Assembly (NCBI GenBank): GCA_039619475.1
Contig: CM077115.1
Location: 516,108,815-516,172,814, forward strand
Source of the DNA: Icerya purchasi
Taxonomy: Eukaryota; Arthropoda; Insecta; Hemiptera; Monophlebidae
Length of the DNA stretch: 64,000 nt
Direction of reading: 5' to 3'
Below, one piece after another: positions 31,290 to 41,400 of this stretch. The position numbers were made by a program, and so were the translations under genes. The notes below the pieces were generated by a model. It searched no databases. It was given only the letters and a program-made list of their open reading frames with translations, and was not told the DNA's origin. Position 1 is the stretch's first letter. Every line of letters starts with the position of its first letter.

Positions 31290-31810
31290 TATCGTGAAAC
31301 AGTTAGATTCTTCTAATTTCTCGATACTTTTCCTCATGCTGAAGCCAATTGTGTAAATGATTGCGATATTCATCCAATACAGCTTGCTTTTCTTCAACCT
31401 TTGACGTTAATATTGTAACGCTAGTTTTACTAACGAGTTTGCAACAACAGACGTCACATAAATCATGTGTCCGTTTCATAATGATGATGTATGGACAATA
31501 AGTTTTCCGTAACTGTTGGAATGCTCATAATTTAATGACTCTCGAATGACTAGGTTGGCAGCTGTTTATACAATATATCGTTGATAAAAAGTAGATTTAT
31601 TTTTGTTGGATGGTATTTTTGAAAAAAAGGATAATACTTCCAATGATTAAGTAAACGACCAGGGGCAAAATGATATAGCTACGGACTCTGTATATCGACG
31701 AATAAATGCAATAATTTCTTTCACTTCTTCATCGGAAATAGCACCCTTACGATTCACTATAAACCATGTGCGTTTAAGTGAGTGATCATACTTCTAATCA
31801 TTTAATAATA
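31290..31810 (-). pseudogene. Decayed ORF of unrecognised family
   Basis: The minus strand has two long coding-like stretches. At about 31,800-31,655 it reads KYDHSLKRTWFIVNRKGAIS then DEEVKEIIAFIRRYTESVAI. At about 31,515-31,300 it reads FQQLRKTYCPYIIIMKRTHD, then LCDVCCCKLVSKTS and VEEKQAVLDEYRNHLHNWLQ. The residue use is clearly protein-like, with a C-x2-C pair followed by an amphipathic Glu/Lys helix. This order vaguely recalls uncharacterised transposase-like proteins of invertebrates and fish, but I cannot name a family. Stops and a lost middle segment show it is dead. Confidence 0.55.
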
Positions 31811-31873
31811 CCAACCAGATTGTACACAAATAAAAAGAATTTGCGACATACTAAGGCAACATGAAAATAATAA

Positions 31874-31984
31874 TACCGTAATACTTTGAATTTAAGACGC
31901 CCTCGAGTTTAAGACGCACCCATTATTATTTTAGCCCTTTAATCGAGTAAAAAATGTGCGCCTTAAATTCGAAGGGATACGGTA
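31874..31984. mobile_element. 111-bp MITE with TACCGTA termini
   Basis: Left end TACCGTAATACTTTGAATTT; right end read inwards TACCGTATCCCTTCGAATTT, followed on both sides by AAG and a GCG/GACGC block. The inner sequence also has a direct repeat (TTTAAGACGC twice near 31,890-31,917). TA lies at or next to each end, compatible with a Tc1/pogo-related origin. Confidence 0.75.
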
Positions 31985-32029
31985 AATGTATCCCCCTACA
32001 AATGCTGAAGTTTGTGTTTGAAAAGAAAT

Positions 32030-32640
32030 TGCAGACACATCTCGGCTTTTGAAAAAAACACGTCCACAATATTTATTCTTTGTCCGTAACTTCTCTTTGA
32101 GACAGAACTGTTCAGTCGGTCTTCAGTTATAGAGTTGATCTGAGTCGTTCTTTTATCTTCCTCCTTCGTAATGTAGAAAAAGAACGTTCGCGAGGGGTTA
32201 TCTTAATGAGAAATTAACATTAATATCAGTTTCTCAATGTTTTGAGCCACGTACGAGGCCGTAATCGTCCAAACATTAGAACAGTTTCCTGTTTCACGAA
32301 GGAGATTTTCAATTCTGTATTTTCCACTTTCTGATCCTTTGATATCAAATTTTTTTTTAGAAAATTGGAGTAATTAGCGCATTACTTTGCAAAAATCTGC
32401 GATTTTTATATCTATCGACGAATCCAAATATGAGGAATGAATTACATCGAAAGTATTCTTCTAATATTGAAAAACCGGCGCAGGTAACTGATACGATTTG
32501 TTTGGTGCAAAATAATACACACGCGGGGTTCTTAAATTAACATGCAGTGCGTAATCGCGTTTCTAATCTACTTGCTGCATTATATCCAGCCTGATAAACT
32601 GAAGCAAACCGGTTCGAATATGGCAGAATATAAAAAAAGA
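32030..32640 (-). pseudogene. hAT-superfamily transposase C-terminal relic
   Basis: The minus strand at about 32,200-32,130 reads ITPRERSFSTLRRRKIKERL then RSTL, and after a one-base slip TEDRLNSSVSKRS. This is the hATC dimerisation motif (ERSFSxLRRIKTxLRSTMxxDRLxxLAL). Upstream, NLLRETGNCSNVWTITASYV is open. The N-terminal zinc finger and the first catalytic residues are not seen. The relic is unrelated in position to the terminal repeats of the hAT-type element at 33.1-34.5 kb. Confidence 0.75.
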
Positions 32641-32649
32641 GGATGCTTG

Positions 32650-33133
32650 AATAAATAAGGGCAAACAATTGCGATGTCAGTAGCGGTTAATATAAAATTT
32701 AGTATTTCGGTTATTTTCGTTTATCGATAAATATGCGCAGATTTTTCAATTATTTGAAAAAAATGTTCTTAAATAAATAAATAATAATGCCGCTTTTTGG
32801 TCTATCTTGTTTCGCACAATAGGAGAATATTTAAAAAAGTGTGTAATAACTGATTTAACCGTTTTACCGCTAAATTTTAAACTGCAACCAATTTTACCCA
32901 GATTTAATTTATAGCAAGCGCCACAATTAAACATACGACTCCTACTATAATCTTCAACTACTCTTTTTTGCTAGCGATGACAGGTACCTTGCCCAATAAG
33001 TGAAATCGAATTTACCGAATTAAAATTTGTTTTCTTTACTCTGATAAGGATTTTTCTTTATGATTTGCAGGAAAAATATCGAGCACTTTGGGAAAATTGT
33101 TTTTATACCCGAGATATCAGCTGTATTTCATCA
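32650..33133. other. AT-rich sequence
   Basis: A minus-strand open frame of 62 codons at 32,746-32,934 has no motif. Nothing else was recognised. Confidence 0.4.
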
Positions 33134-33141
33134 GCTAAGAT

Positions 33142-34479
33142 CAGGGGCGGATTAAGGATTTAGGAGGCCCGGGACTAATTTTGAATGGGAGACCCCTTCG
33201 AAAAAAAAATGGTGAAAAAATTCATTACCATATATGTGGAAACAAACCAGCAAAAGAAGAACCTACATTTTGCGTACGTATGAATGACTGATAAAATTAA
33301 AATTACGCTCTCTTTAAAAAATCAACTTGCTCACTCTAAGAAATTAAATACCTACATAAATTAAAAGTCAAATAAGGAATTTTATATATGCACATAGATG
33401 TTAATGTTTGTAATTTTTCATTCGTAACATTGTGTTTTATTTTTCTATAAAAAATAACTGTTTTTTTAATAAAAATAAAAACTTTATTTATAATGCATTT
33501 TATTTACGGCGATGGCACTGCTCTATAGCTGCTAAAGCAATTTTCAAGTTAATTTTGATCACTCATGCGACGCTTTTGATCATGTCCTTTTCTTCATATA
33601 AATTCAATAGGCATGTTTAAAATTCCACAATTGTGTCTATGTGGTGAAAAAAGAAAAAAACGAATGCAACACATGGTTTATTAAATTTTTCGGAATACAA
33701 ATATATATATTTATAAAATCAGCAGTCGATTAAAACTCGCTTTTATTTTAGATAATTTTTATAAAGTTCAAAATAAAATGTATTAACTTTCAATAAAAAT
33801 AAATAAAATATCGTTAAAACTAAGAATATTTCACAGATCGTAAAACGTTTTTACATAGAAAAATTGACGACGATTGCATAGGTATCAATATTTAAACAGA
33901 GAATTGTTATTAATCGATTTGTTGAATATCTATTTATTATTCAGTAAGCCTATGTCAAAAGGCTCTTTCATTTTTTTTTTTAAACGATAAATTATATTTA
34001 TCGTAGAGAAATTTTTTATAAATATTCATTTCATGTCGCTTTTAGTTTATCGGGGAAAAAAGAGAAAGTTTTATAAGAGAAAAAGTATATAATTTTTATA
34101 TTCTTTTTTTTTTTTTTTTAACTAACGGTGTGTATATCAGGGTTTCCATGTAGCCCGTGTTTAACTAGCGGGGGGAGCCTAGGCTTAAGGGGATTAAACG
34201 CGATAGTACAGACTGCTGCTCCGCATGAAAGCTCTTACACCGCGGACGAAGCATTTGATAGTATTTTAGAATTAGAGGAGGTGGTAAAGTGAATGAATCG
34301 TGGTACTGCAAATTTTGAAAATTAACTGAATTCTTTTTAAAATAAAAAACGCAAATTTAAAATTTTACATTTTTACAGTATTGAGTATTTTGAGAACTTA
34401 AATTTTGCACGTGGAAAATTTAATTTTTTTCGGTTCAAGAGCGCGGTGCCCCCCCCCCCCGCCCGTAGATTCGGCTCTG
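33142..34479. mobile_element. Non-autonomous hAT-type element with perfect 8-bp target duplication
   Basis: GCTAAGAT occurs exactly at 33,134-33,141 and again at 34,480-34,487. The enclosed 1,338-bp unit begins CAGGGGCGGATTAAGG and its other end, read inwards, begins CAGAGCCGAATCTACGGGCG. These are diverged inverted termini starting CAG, as expected of hAT elements, which make 8-bp duplications. The interior is AT-rich. A GC-richer patch at 34,140-34,295 has a short open frame (TAAPHESSYTADEAFDSILE) of unknown origin, and a C run of about 12 lies near the right end. No transposase is present. Confidence 0.85.
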
Positions 34480-34489
34480 GCTAAGATGA

Positions 34490-35050
34490 ACCAATAAACC
34501 GATTCCTTGATTTCGGCAGTAATTACTTTTTTTTTTAAATTCTAAAATATTTTGAATTTTTACCAATAGATATTTAGCATCCTGTGTAAAATCGTTTAAA
34601 TGGTTTTTTAATAATTATACCTCCAGACTGTTGTTGACTCAAACACGAATCAGTTTTTATTGACTGTTTATGAAGAGCGAAGTGTATAACACAATTACGG
34701 AAAGAATGTCCAATTAATTTATTTTGATTTTCCGTTTAATTGTAAGCTTTCTATGGAACTTGGAAACGTCAATAGATAATTTGTTTCTCTTTAAAGTGAT
34801 TTCGAAGGAAACAAATTAACGCAAAACAATTTCATTTAAAAGAACAAATTTGTTTTTCCGCTTAGAATTAGGCAAGGAGCAACTGCCCCCCTCCCGCCGA
34901 CTGCCTCATGCTGATATATAAAATATGCTGATATATAAAATATGCTATACCGTAAGATGAGATGATATTTAGAAAGTTTTTTTTTGTTTCATTTTCATTT
35001 TTTTCTTTTTGTTTTTCGTAATTTTTGGAAAAGAGAAACGTCATTATAGC
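34490..35050. repeat. AT-rich spacer with small tandem duplication
   Basis: ATGCTGATATATAAAAT is repeated twice in tandem at about 34,909-34,942, with a third partial ATGCTATA after it. Nothing else was recognised. Confidence 0.5.
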
Positions 35051-35550
35051 CTGCTCAAAATAGAACGAATTTTTTGGACTTTAATCTAGAATTTTTATTG
35101 CATAAGGTTAAAATATTTTTACACGTAATAACTTTTGAGAATCCTTTAGACTTTCTTCCGTTTGCTTTATATGTTTACAGTCGAACTCATGGCTATCCCC
35201 TACGTTCTGTTATATATGTCTCCGCCGCCGTCGCTATTTCACGAACTATTTTTGATTATCTCTGATTCCATGGGTGCCCCTCATTCGGGCCGTATGTTCT
35301 TCTTTCTCTACATACCCGGTTGATTTTATATCATTCTTCGAATACGCCCTCTCATTCACAATCTTTTTTCTCTTCATTCAATTCGCGTTGATTTGTTTCC
35401 TGGTCATGCAGGCATAGAGGGGCCAATGAATTGACCGATTCTCTCTGGCTCCAGTTGCTGCTTCTTCGCCCATCTTCTTCTCTAAAATTCCATGTTCGAA
35501 TCCCCTGCCGTTTTTTCAAAAAACTCCAAATACTAATCCGACACCTATGC
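35050..35550 (+). pseudogene. LINE-P copy I, 5' part (RNase H), interrupted downstream
   Basis: The plus strand at about 35,387-35,470 encodes PGHAGIEG, then after one slip ANELTDSL, the RNase H motif VPGHAGIEGNExADSL. The earlier SRTIFDYL...GCPSFG region at about 35,190-35,300 may be another eroded copy of the same motif. The Cys/His C-terminal part appears at 36.2-36.6 kb, after an inserted reverse-transcriptase relic. Confidence 0.6.
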
Positions 35551-35589
35551 ATCGTCCTTTTCTGATAGCCTATCTGAATAACAGACAAG

Positions 35590-36196
35590 GTAATCTATCT
35601 TGGAGTCCAAATATCGCAAAGAGGTCGATGTGAAAATGAAATGAAGAATAAGGATGGCTAAGAGTGTGTTCTAGCTAATTTAGAAAAGTTATGGAAGGAT
35701 CATGGAATAAGCAAACATACGAAACTGCATTTGATCCGGACGCTGGTATTTCCAGTCGCCACCTACGGATCCAAGTCATTCAACGTCACTTGCCAGAAAC
35801 GAATTGAAGGTTTCGAAATGACATGCTACCGACGTGCGCTACGGATACCATGGACAGCGAAGAAAACCAACGCACATCTATATTAAATGAATTTAATAGT
35901 AGAGAACAGGACCGCTTACTTCCTTCAATCCGTAAACAGATGGCACGGTTTTTCGGACACGTGATCATCGGAAGGGGACTCTATAGAAAAACTCTGATTA
36001 TACAAGGAAAAGTGGACGGAAAAAGGAGAAGAGGACGTGCTCCAAACCGATATGTGGACCAGATGAAGAAATGGACGGGCTTATCAATGGAGGATTTGAT
36101 GCGAGCGGCGGGAGAAGCCTAGAGACTAATCATACATAACATTAGATGATAGATCTCGTCGACGCTCGGAACCGAGCAACGACGACGAAGAAGAAT
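35590..36196 (+). pseudogene. Reverse-transcriptase C-terminal relic (RTE-like) nested in LINE-P copy I
   Basis: Plus-strand frames give MAKSVFANLEKLWKDHGISK, TKLHLIRTLVFPVATYGSKS and RIEGFEMTCYRRALRIPWTA, then, in the frame 35,823-36,122, MARFFGHVIIGRGLYRKTLI, GKVDGKRRRGRAPNRYVDQM and GLSMEDLMRAAGEA. This is the ordered tail of an endonuclease/reverse-transcriptase element. The terminus reads as GAACCGAGCAACGACGACG and AAGAAG at about 36,170-36,195. It lies between the RNase H and C-terminal parts of a LINE-P copy, so it inserted later. Confidence 0.82.
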
Positions 36197-36620
36197 TTGC
36201 GCCTACCTGCCTGTTCAACCTGCGCTTCCTTCCGACTCGCGGTCCCTTGATTTCTCCCCTTACTGCGGCGTTCTACTATTGCTACCCCTTTTTCTAATTT
36301 TCGTTTTTCCCGAATATCTTTTCTCCGCTATGCCCTCTTCTCCCTAACAATATTGGCTTTCTGTGATTCCATCCATATTCTTTTCTCGAGTGTCCGTCCC
36401 TGCTAAATGGACGATCTACCTTTTTTACTCTCAACTTTTATCACTTGACATCCCTGCTCTTTACTCTGCTTCGTATATCTTGTCATTATTCCTTTTTTTG
36501 TCCGTCACTCCCCTACTTGATTCTTCTACACATTATCTATCTCTGACCGAATAAATTTTTTATTGATTCTCTTCCCTCCACATTGCTTCTAGGATCTTTG
36601 CTATCGCACCTAAAAAAAAG
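36197..36620 (+). pseudogene. LINE-P copy I, 3' part
   Basis: Frame near 36,360: LCDSIHILFSSVRPC then MDDLPFLLSTF, which aligns with CDADYIFFECPALRNERSLLYSQL of copy B. The sense strand is pyrimidine-rich as in all copies. A short A-rich tail lies at about 36,611-36,621. Confidence 0.6.
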
Positions 36621-36934
36621 ATAAACCTTAGTCAACTTGTTTTTTTACAGAAATTTAAATTTTCCATATTTTCCTAAGTAATTCATATCCTTACGGATCT
36701 TAGAGTTTTATTGATCAGTCTTAATTTTCTGTTCCTAATATTCAGTTTCTCGCGTTTTTAATCGTCGCGTATTAGTACCTTGTATTTTATCATTTTCTTA
36801 TGCACCTTTCTAATCAGCCTGTAAACTTCTGCTTTGTTCACTTTATTTAATAGGATAATTTTTCCCACCTTGCAAACTTTGGCAAAGACGTTGGGATCTT
36901 TCAAGTAGGAATTAACAATACTGGCCAGGTATTT

Positions 36935-37330
36935 TTAATTTTTTTTTTTTTTTTCTAATATGGGTTTATCAACAAGATGGGAAAAAAGAAAAAGTTATAT
37001 TCTTAAACGTTTAGGAATAGAAGATACAGAAATAATTCGAGGACCGGAATAGCAGAACGAGAAGACAATGAGAGAATATAAGAAGCACCGATTAAAGGGG
37101 AGTAAATGCCAAGTTACATGAGAGAAGAATAACAATTGTTCAGCAGAAAAGGTCGAACCGTCAAACAAAACATGATTTCGGGATCACAAAGAAAAAGTAA
37201 TTAGGAGGGAATTGAAAAGGACAAAATGGAGTAGAAGCGAATGAAAACCGATAGAAAATTATGCAGGAAGGAGACTCTATAATTAAATCGTAGGCAAAAA
37301 ATAGACTGTAGAGCCCTTATGGAAGTCTAG
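36935..37330 (-). pseudogene. LINE-P copy J: C-terminal region
   Basis: Antisense poly(A) at about 36,940-36,956, then the ATGGGTTTATCAACAAGATG 3' UTR as at 63.8 kb (ATGGGTTTGTCAGCGAGCAC). The minus strand near 37,190-37,150 encodes LCDPEIMFCLTVRP, the decayed CDxDHIxFxC motif. It faces copy I tail to tail. Confidence 0.6.
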
Positions 37331-37353
37331 GAACAAAAATATATTTATATTAA

Positions 37354-37750
37354 TTACAACGTAATTCTTAGGCTACCCCCCATTCGAAAAAATGTCACAA
37401 TTTTATGTAACGCAAAATGTCCCAAAAAAATGTCCCAATTTTATGTATCGTTTATTATATTTTATAAGATTTTTGTTATTGTTATTTAAAAAATGTCACA
37501 ATTTTATGTAACGAAATATGTAACGAAAAATGTAATGAAACAATATCTTAATTTTATGTAATAAAAGTTAAATGTTAGGATAGGATTTTTGTGATTTTGT
37601 TTTGTTTTTCTTTTCGTATTGATGCCAGTAAGAATTACGTTGTAAATTTTGATCATTTTATACATAGTATAGAAGAGAAAGAGACATAAATAAAAGCAAG
37701 AGGGATCAAGGGACACAGCCCCCTGCGAGGCCAAAATGGCCAAGTTTTAT
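37354..37750 (+). mobile_element. TA-tract-borne element, copy 3 (long form)
   Basis: 5' repeat TTACAACGTAATTCT at 37,354-37,368; exact inverted partner at 37,631-37,645; perfect terminal palindrome GGCCAAAATGGCC at 37,729-37,741. Between them the unit AATGTCNCAATTTTATGTAA is repeated with variations at least four times. TATATTTATAT precedes it and TTTTATATATACTCG follows. The 79-codon open frame on the minus strand recurs in copy 4, but it is a by-product of repeat identity. Confidence 0.85.
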
Positions 37751-37769
37751 ATATACTCGTATATATGAT

Positions 37770-38310
37770 TATGCTGATCTGCCGCCGCGTTTGATTCATA
37801 TTTTTTTTCCTTTTTGCAGTTTCCTTTGTTGTCGTCTAGTGTAAGTCAAGATTATTATACTTGTATCGCTTGCTGCATATTCGTAAATTGATGGTTTCCA
37901 CCTTTCCGATTTGCACTTCTCAATATCGAATCTATATTTTTTACTAGTTTCTTTTAGAGTCTCTATTGCGTTTCCGTTTAATTGTAATCTTCATTTAGTT
38001 GATTTTTATCGTTCATTTTGTGCTTTTTTTCCGACTTCCTTCATTTTTATTTTCGACTATTTGAACCTTTCATTCACAATTTTTAGCCGAAAATGATTCG
38101 TAATTAGTGTTTTTTGTTTTAATCAATTCAATTTCGAGTAATACTCTTTCGTTTTTTTCTTTTTTTTTTATATATATTTCGCCGAGATTTTTCTAATAAT
38201 TTTAATATATTTTTGAGGTTCGCGTGTTTGATATTTAGTATTTATATGCATTTATCTCGTTCATCACTATAAAAGTTCTATCCTATTAAACACAATAAAT
38301 ATGTATCGCA
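37770..38310. other. T-rich sequence, nothing recognised
   Basis: T-rich plus strand with no motif. Confidence 0.4.
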
Positions 38311-38325
38311 AGCAAAGTTTTTGAA

Positions 38326-38420
38326 ACAGGAAAACAGGAAAACAGGAAAATATAAAGATATAAAAACTGGAAAATAAGAAAATAAGAAAACAGGGAAATA
38401 GGAAAACAAGAGAACAAGAG
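38326..38420. repeat. Minisatellite of 8-10 bp A-rich units
   Basis: Repeated AACAGGAA-type units that drift to AATAAGAA and AACAAGAG along the array. Confidence 0.8.
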
Positions 38421-38424
38421 GGGA

Positions 38425-39175
38425 CGTATATAGAAGTTTGCGAATAGATCTTTTTCTTAATACTTTTATGTTGAATCGTTTTTCGTTTAATTTTATTTCT
38501 GATCCGCTATTCTTAAATGTGCTTATTTAAACTTGAAGTAGTGGGAAAAAAAAAAAAAATTGAAAAAACCGAAAGTGGGGAATCTCATCAATTTTTATTT
38601 TACGTACTTTCTTAATAAGAATAACGCAGACTGGTAGGTGAATAATTCGAAAATGTACGATTAATTCTGGCGGTTTTGATTAAAATTGTTTTAGCTCCGG
38701 TTCTAGTGTCGATGTTGGTCATCGTCGTACCTTTTTTATGTTTTCATGAACGGGACTGAGATTCTTTTTAAAGCTTTTTCTCCCAAGCTTCGAAGGTTAG
38801 ACGAAAGTTACTCTCTCATTTCTTAGAAGTTCAAAGTTATTGTATAAAGTGTTACATAAACGGAAGGCACGCAACTATAGGGGACACAATATTTTCTCGT
38901 TATCTGAACCGAGTTTTTTCAAAATACACTCGCTGAATTACACAACTTTACAGACGCAGGCGCCTGTAACGCCACATCGGTGTATGTTTACATGCCGATC
39001 GAACTAGTTCATCGAGTCTCACATATTTGAATATCGAAAAAGAGAATTCTTCATTAACGGCGGCTGTCGATTGCCACCATATAATAGCCGTATCTCTTAA
39101 TTCGGGACCACCACGGGTTATTATTAAACACCGCGTTGTTGGATAACACTTTTTTTCTTCTAATTCTCCCTCTCC

Positions 39176-39180
<5 letters not shown>
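38425..39180. other. Sequence without recognised gene
   Basis: Composition becomes less AT-rich from about 38,930 onward. A minus-strand open frame (38,948-39,178) has no motif. It leads into the GA repeat and the CpG-richer segment. Confidence 0.4.

Positions 39181-39209
<29 letters not shown>
39181..39209. repeat. (GA)n microsatellite
   Basis: An uninterrupted GA dinucleotide tract of about 14 units upstream of the CpG-richer segment; GA tracts are common in insect promoters, where GAGA-type factors bind. Confidence 0.9.
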
Positions 39210-39211
<2 letters not shown>

Positions 39212-39329
39212 ACTCTGTAGAAGATGGATGCGAATTTTTCAAAAAGCAAAAAAGTTCACCGAATCGCGACAAATATTTCACGCGCCAGAATGTGTTTTCT
39301 GTTTGCATTATGATTAGCGGTGCATCGAC

Positions 39330-39960
39330 TGTTTCAAATTAGTGTTCAGAGTGTATATGTATGTTTACGGTCGGACGAGCGAAAATGTATGCTAGTTCGG
39401 TGAGCAAAAATTGGAACAACGACGTTGGAAATCTCGGATAGAGAACTGAAATATTAAGTAAAGCGGTTGGTAATAATGGTGCCTGGACGAGCAAAGTGTC
39501 GACGACAGACGGAGATGGAGATGCGATCACCGGCGACATACGAAATCGGAGTAGTGTCGTCGTCGTCGTTGGAAGGAAGGAAACTGCAGCCGAGAGATGT
39601 GGCGGTCTGCGACACGACTGTGACGATATTCACAACGATATTCGACGAGATTCGACGATATTCCGTCATAGCGGGACTGCAGAGAGTGAACGACGCAGAG
39701 AAATCTGTCTAAGGTTGGACCTGGCGATCGATCGGAGACCAATAGCAGTGACGGCGATGATGATCGACCGGCTAGGTGGGGGTTGCAGAATAGACACTTT
39801 TAGACGACCGCCTAATCAGGCTGGCCCCTCAGGTAAGAGCGGCCCCCTTCGCGCGCTGGCCGAAACCTGTTCCGCTACTGGGCCTCCTCGGCAGCGGCGG
39901 CGGGCACACGGCTTGTCTGATCCAGCGTAGACCCGCGTTCCTCGACACTGCAACCTGTTG
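39330..39960 (+). other. CpG-rich segment, candidate 5' exon and promoter region
   Basis: The most GC- and CpG-rich interval in the window. On the plus strand an ATG at 39,476 opens a 78-codon frame (MVPGRAKCRRQTEMEMRSPA ...) ending at 39,712. Another frame is open from about 39,496 to 39,930, but without a usable ATG. A strong splice-donor-like site CCCCTCAG|GTAAGAGC lies at 39,832/39,833. Repeated CGACGATATTC units occur at 39,622-39,664. No protein family was recognised. It could be a first noncoding or short coding exon of a host gene or of a long noncoding RNA, with the GA tract upstream as part of its promoter. Confidence 0.35.
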
Positions 39961-41220
39961 CCCAAGTCATACGCGAAACTAGTCACTGCGTTCTCTCTTC
40001 TGAGAAATAATCCATCCGAGATGGCTGCTGTCCCGAATCAACAGCAGCCACATTGGCCGCTTATCGCCGTTCCACCGTTGCGATTACTGCACTTTTAGTT
40101 TACGCACAGTTCCATGTATCACTGTATTACACGATTCGCGTCATTTCTTTGTTCGCTCTATCGGTAGACCAAGAAAAAAAAGAAAAAAAAGCCTTACTTT
40201 TTTTCTTTCTCTTCATTTTTCGTCGCCCTTTTCCGTATTATCATCGCTTTTTCATTCAATATCCCGCCTAATTAATTAATTAGTTAATTAATTAATAATT
40301 TTTCCGCGCTTTAATCAATGAATTTATTACATACGCGTATGCTCAGTGACGACACTGTATTAATGTGAACTGTTTTTTTTTGTTTTTTTTTCGTTTTATT
40401 TATTTATTTATTTTTTTTTCGATAATTAATAATTTTTTTATTCGCATCCCCATCGAACGAAAATTGATGCGGCATACTCACGGGATAGATTTAAATGCGC
40501 GCTCTATTTTAAAATATCATTTTTCCGGCTTCGAAAAGAAAAAAAAAAAAAAAGGAAGGGAGTACTCACTCAGCAGTCGGATTTCCGTATTTTTTTTTGA
40601 TCAATAGTTCGATCGGTTTTCCGGTATTATTTGTTTTTTTTCTTCCGACCGCCCCCCCGGTCATTTCGCTGTATACTTTTTTTTTAAAAAAAAAAAAGGA
40701 AAAAAAACGCGCCGATATTAATATTCCGTGTTTCTTAAAATCGTGATTTCGTGTCCGATCGTATAATAAAAAGATCACAGTTCGATCGATGCTATTGCTG
40801 GGTGATCGACAGACACAGTGCGTCGCTCGTCGTGGTATTTTCAATTAATATTTGAATTAAAATTTTTTTGATAAACTAATATCATTTTTATATATATAGA
40901 GAGAGAGAGTGTGTTTTATCTTTAATTAATTTTATTAAATAAGTAGAGTATTTCGACGCGAACAGTCTGGTTTTTTCGTTTTTGTTCTCTGTTCGGGCCC
41001 GGTGAAATCAAAATTAATACAATCGAAATTAAAATAATAAATCGGCAGTTCGAGTTATTTCGGTGATCCGGATTATCGAAATTGCGAGGAACGCCCTGAG
41101 GCTTTCCTCCCTGCAGAGGATTTATAATCAACCGCTCGAGTCGTTCGTTTTAATCTCTCCGTATTTAAGTAAGTAAATATTTTCAGCAATACACTCACAT
41201 CTTCGACGAACGCGACTTTT
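39961..41220. other. Sequence without recognised gene
   Basis: CpG content falls off after about 40,060. A TTAA-rich run (TTAATTAATTAGTTAATTAA) lies at about 40,272-40,291, and A/T runs dominate 40,360-40,720. No motif was seen. Confidence 0.4.
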
Positions 41221-41400
41221 ATTTTTATTGGTTTTTATTTCTTTTTTTGGGTTTTATTTCTTTTTATTTCTTTTTATTTATTCCTATTTATTTTTATTTA
41301 TTTTTATTTATTTCTATTTATTTCTATTTATTTTTATTTATTTTAATTTTTTTCCACAAACTCTATATCTTAATTTTCTTTTCTTTTCTTTTTTTTTTTT
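41221..41400. repeat. (TTTAT)n/(TTTCTATT)n low-complexity array
   Basis: Imperfect tandem T-rich units (TTTTTATTTAT and variants), continuing into TTTTCTTTTC. Confidence 0.85.

Noticed and set aside
35480..35510. GTTCGAATCCCC resembling a tRNA T-arm (B box)
   Set aside because: It lies in a LINE-P copy and no acceptor, D or anticodon arms can be built around it.
37504..37743. A 79-codon open frame whose near-identical twin occurs at 62,714-62,953, suggesting a conserved small protein
   Set aside because: Both lie antisense inside copies of the TA-tract-borne element. The six amino-acid differences look neutral, the frame spans the noncoding repeat blocks and is not preserved in copies 1b and 2a. 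Repeat identity explains the match.
40262..40300. An AATTAATT cluster as a homeodomain-binding enhancer
   Set aside because: It is a simple (TTAA)n-type repeat in AT-rich DNA; nothing distinguishes it from a low-complexity tract.
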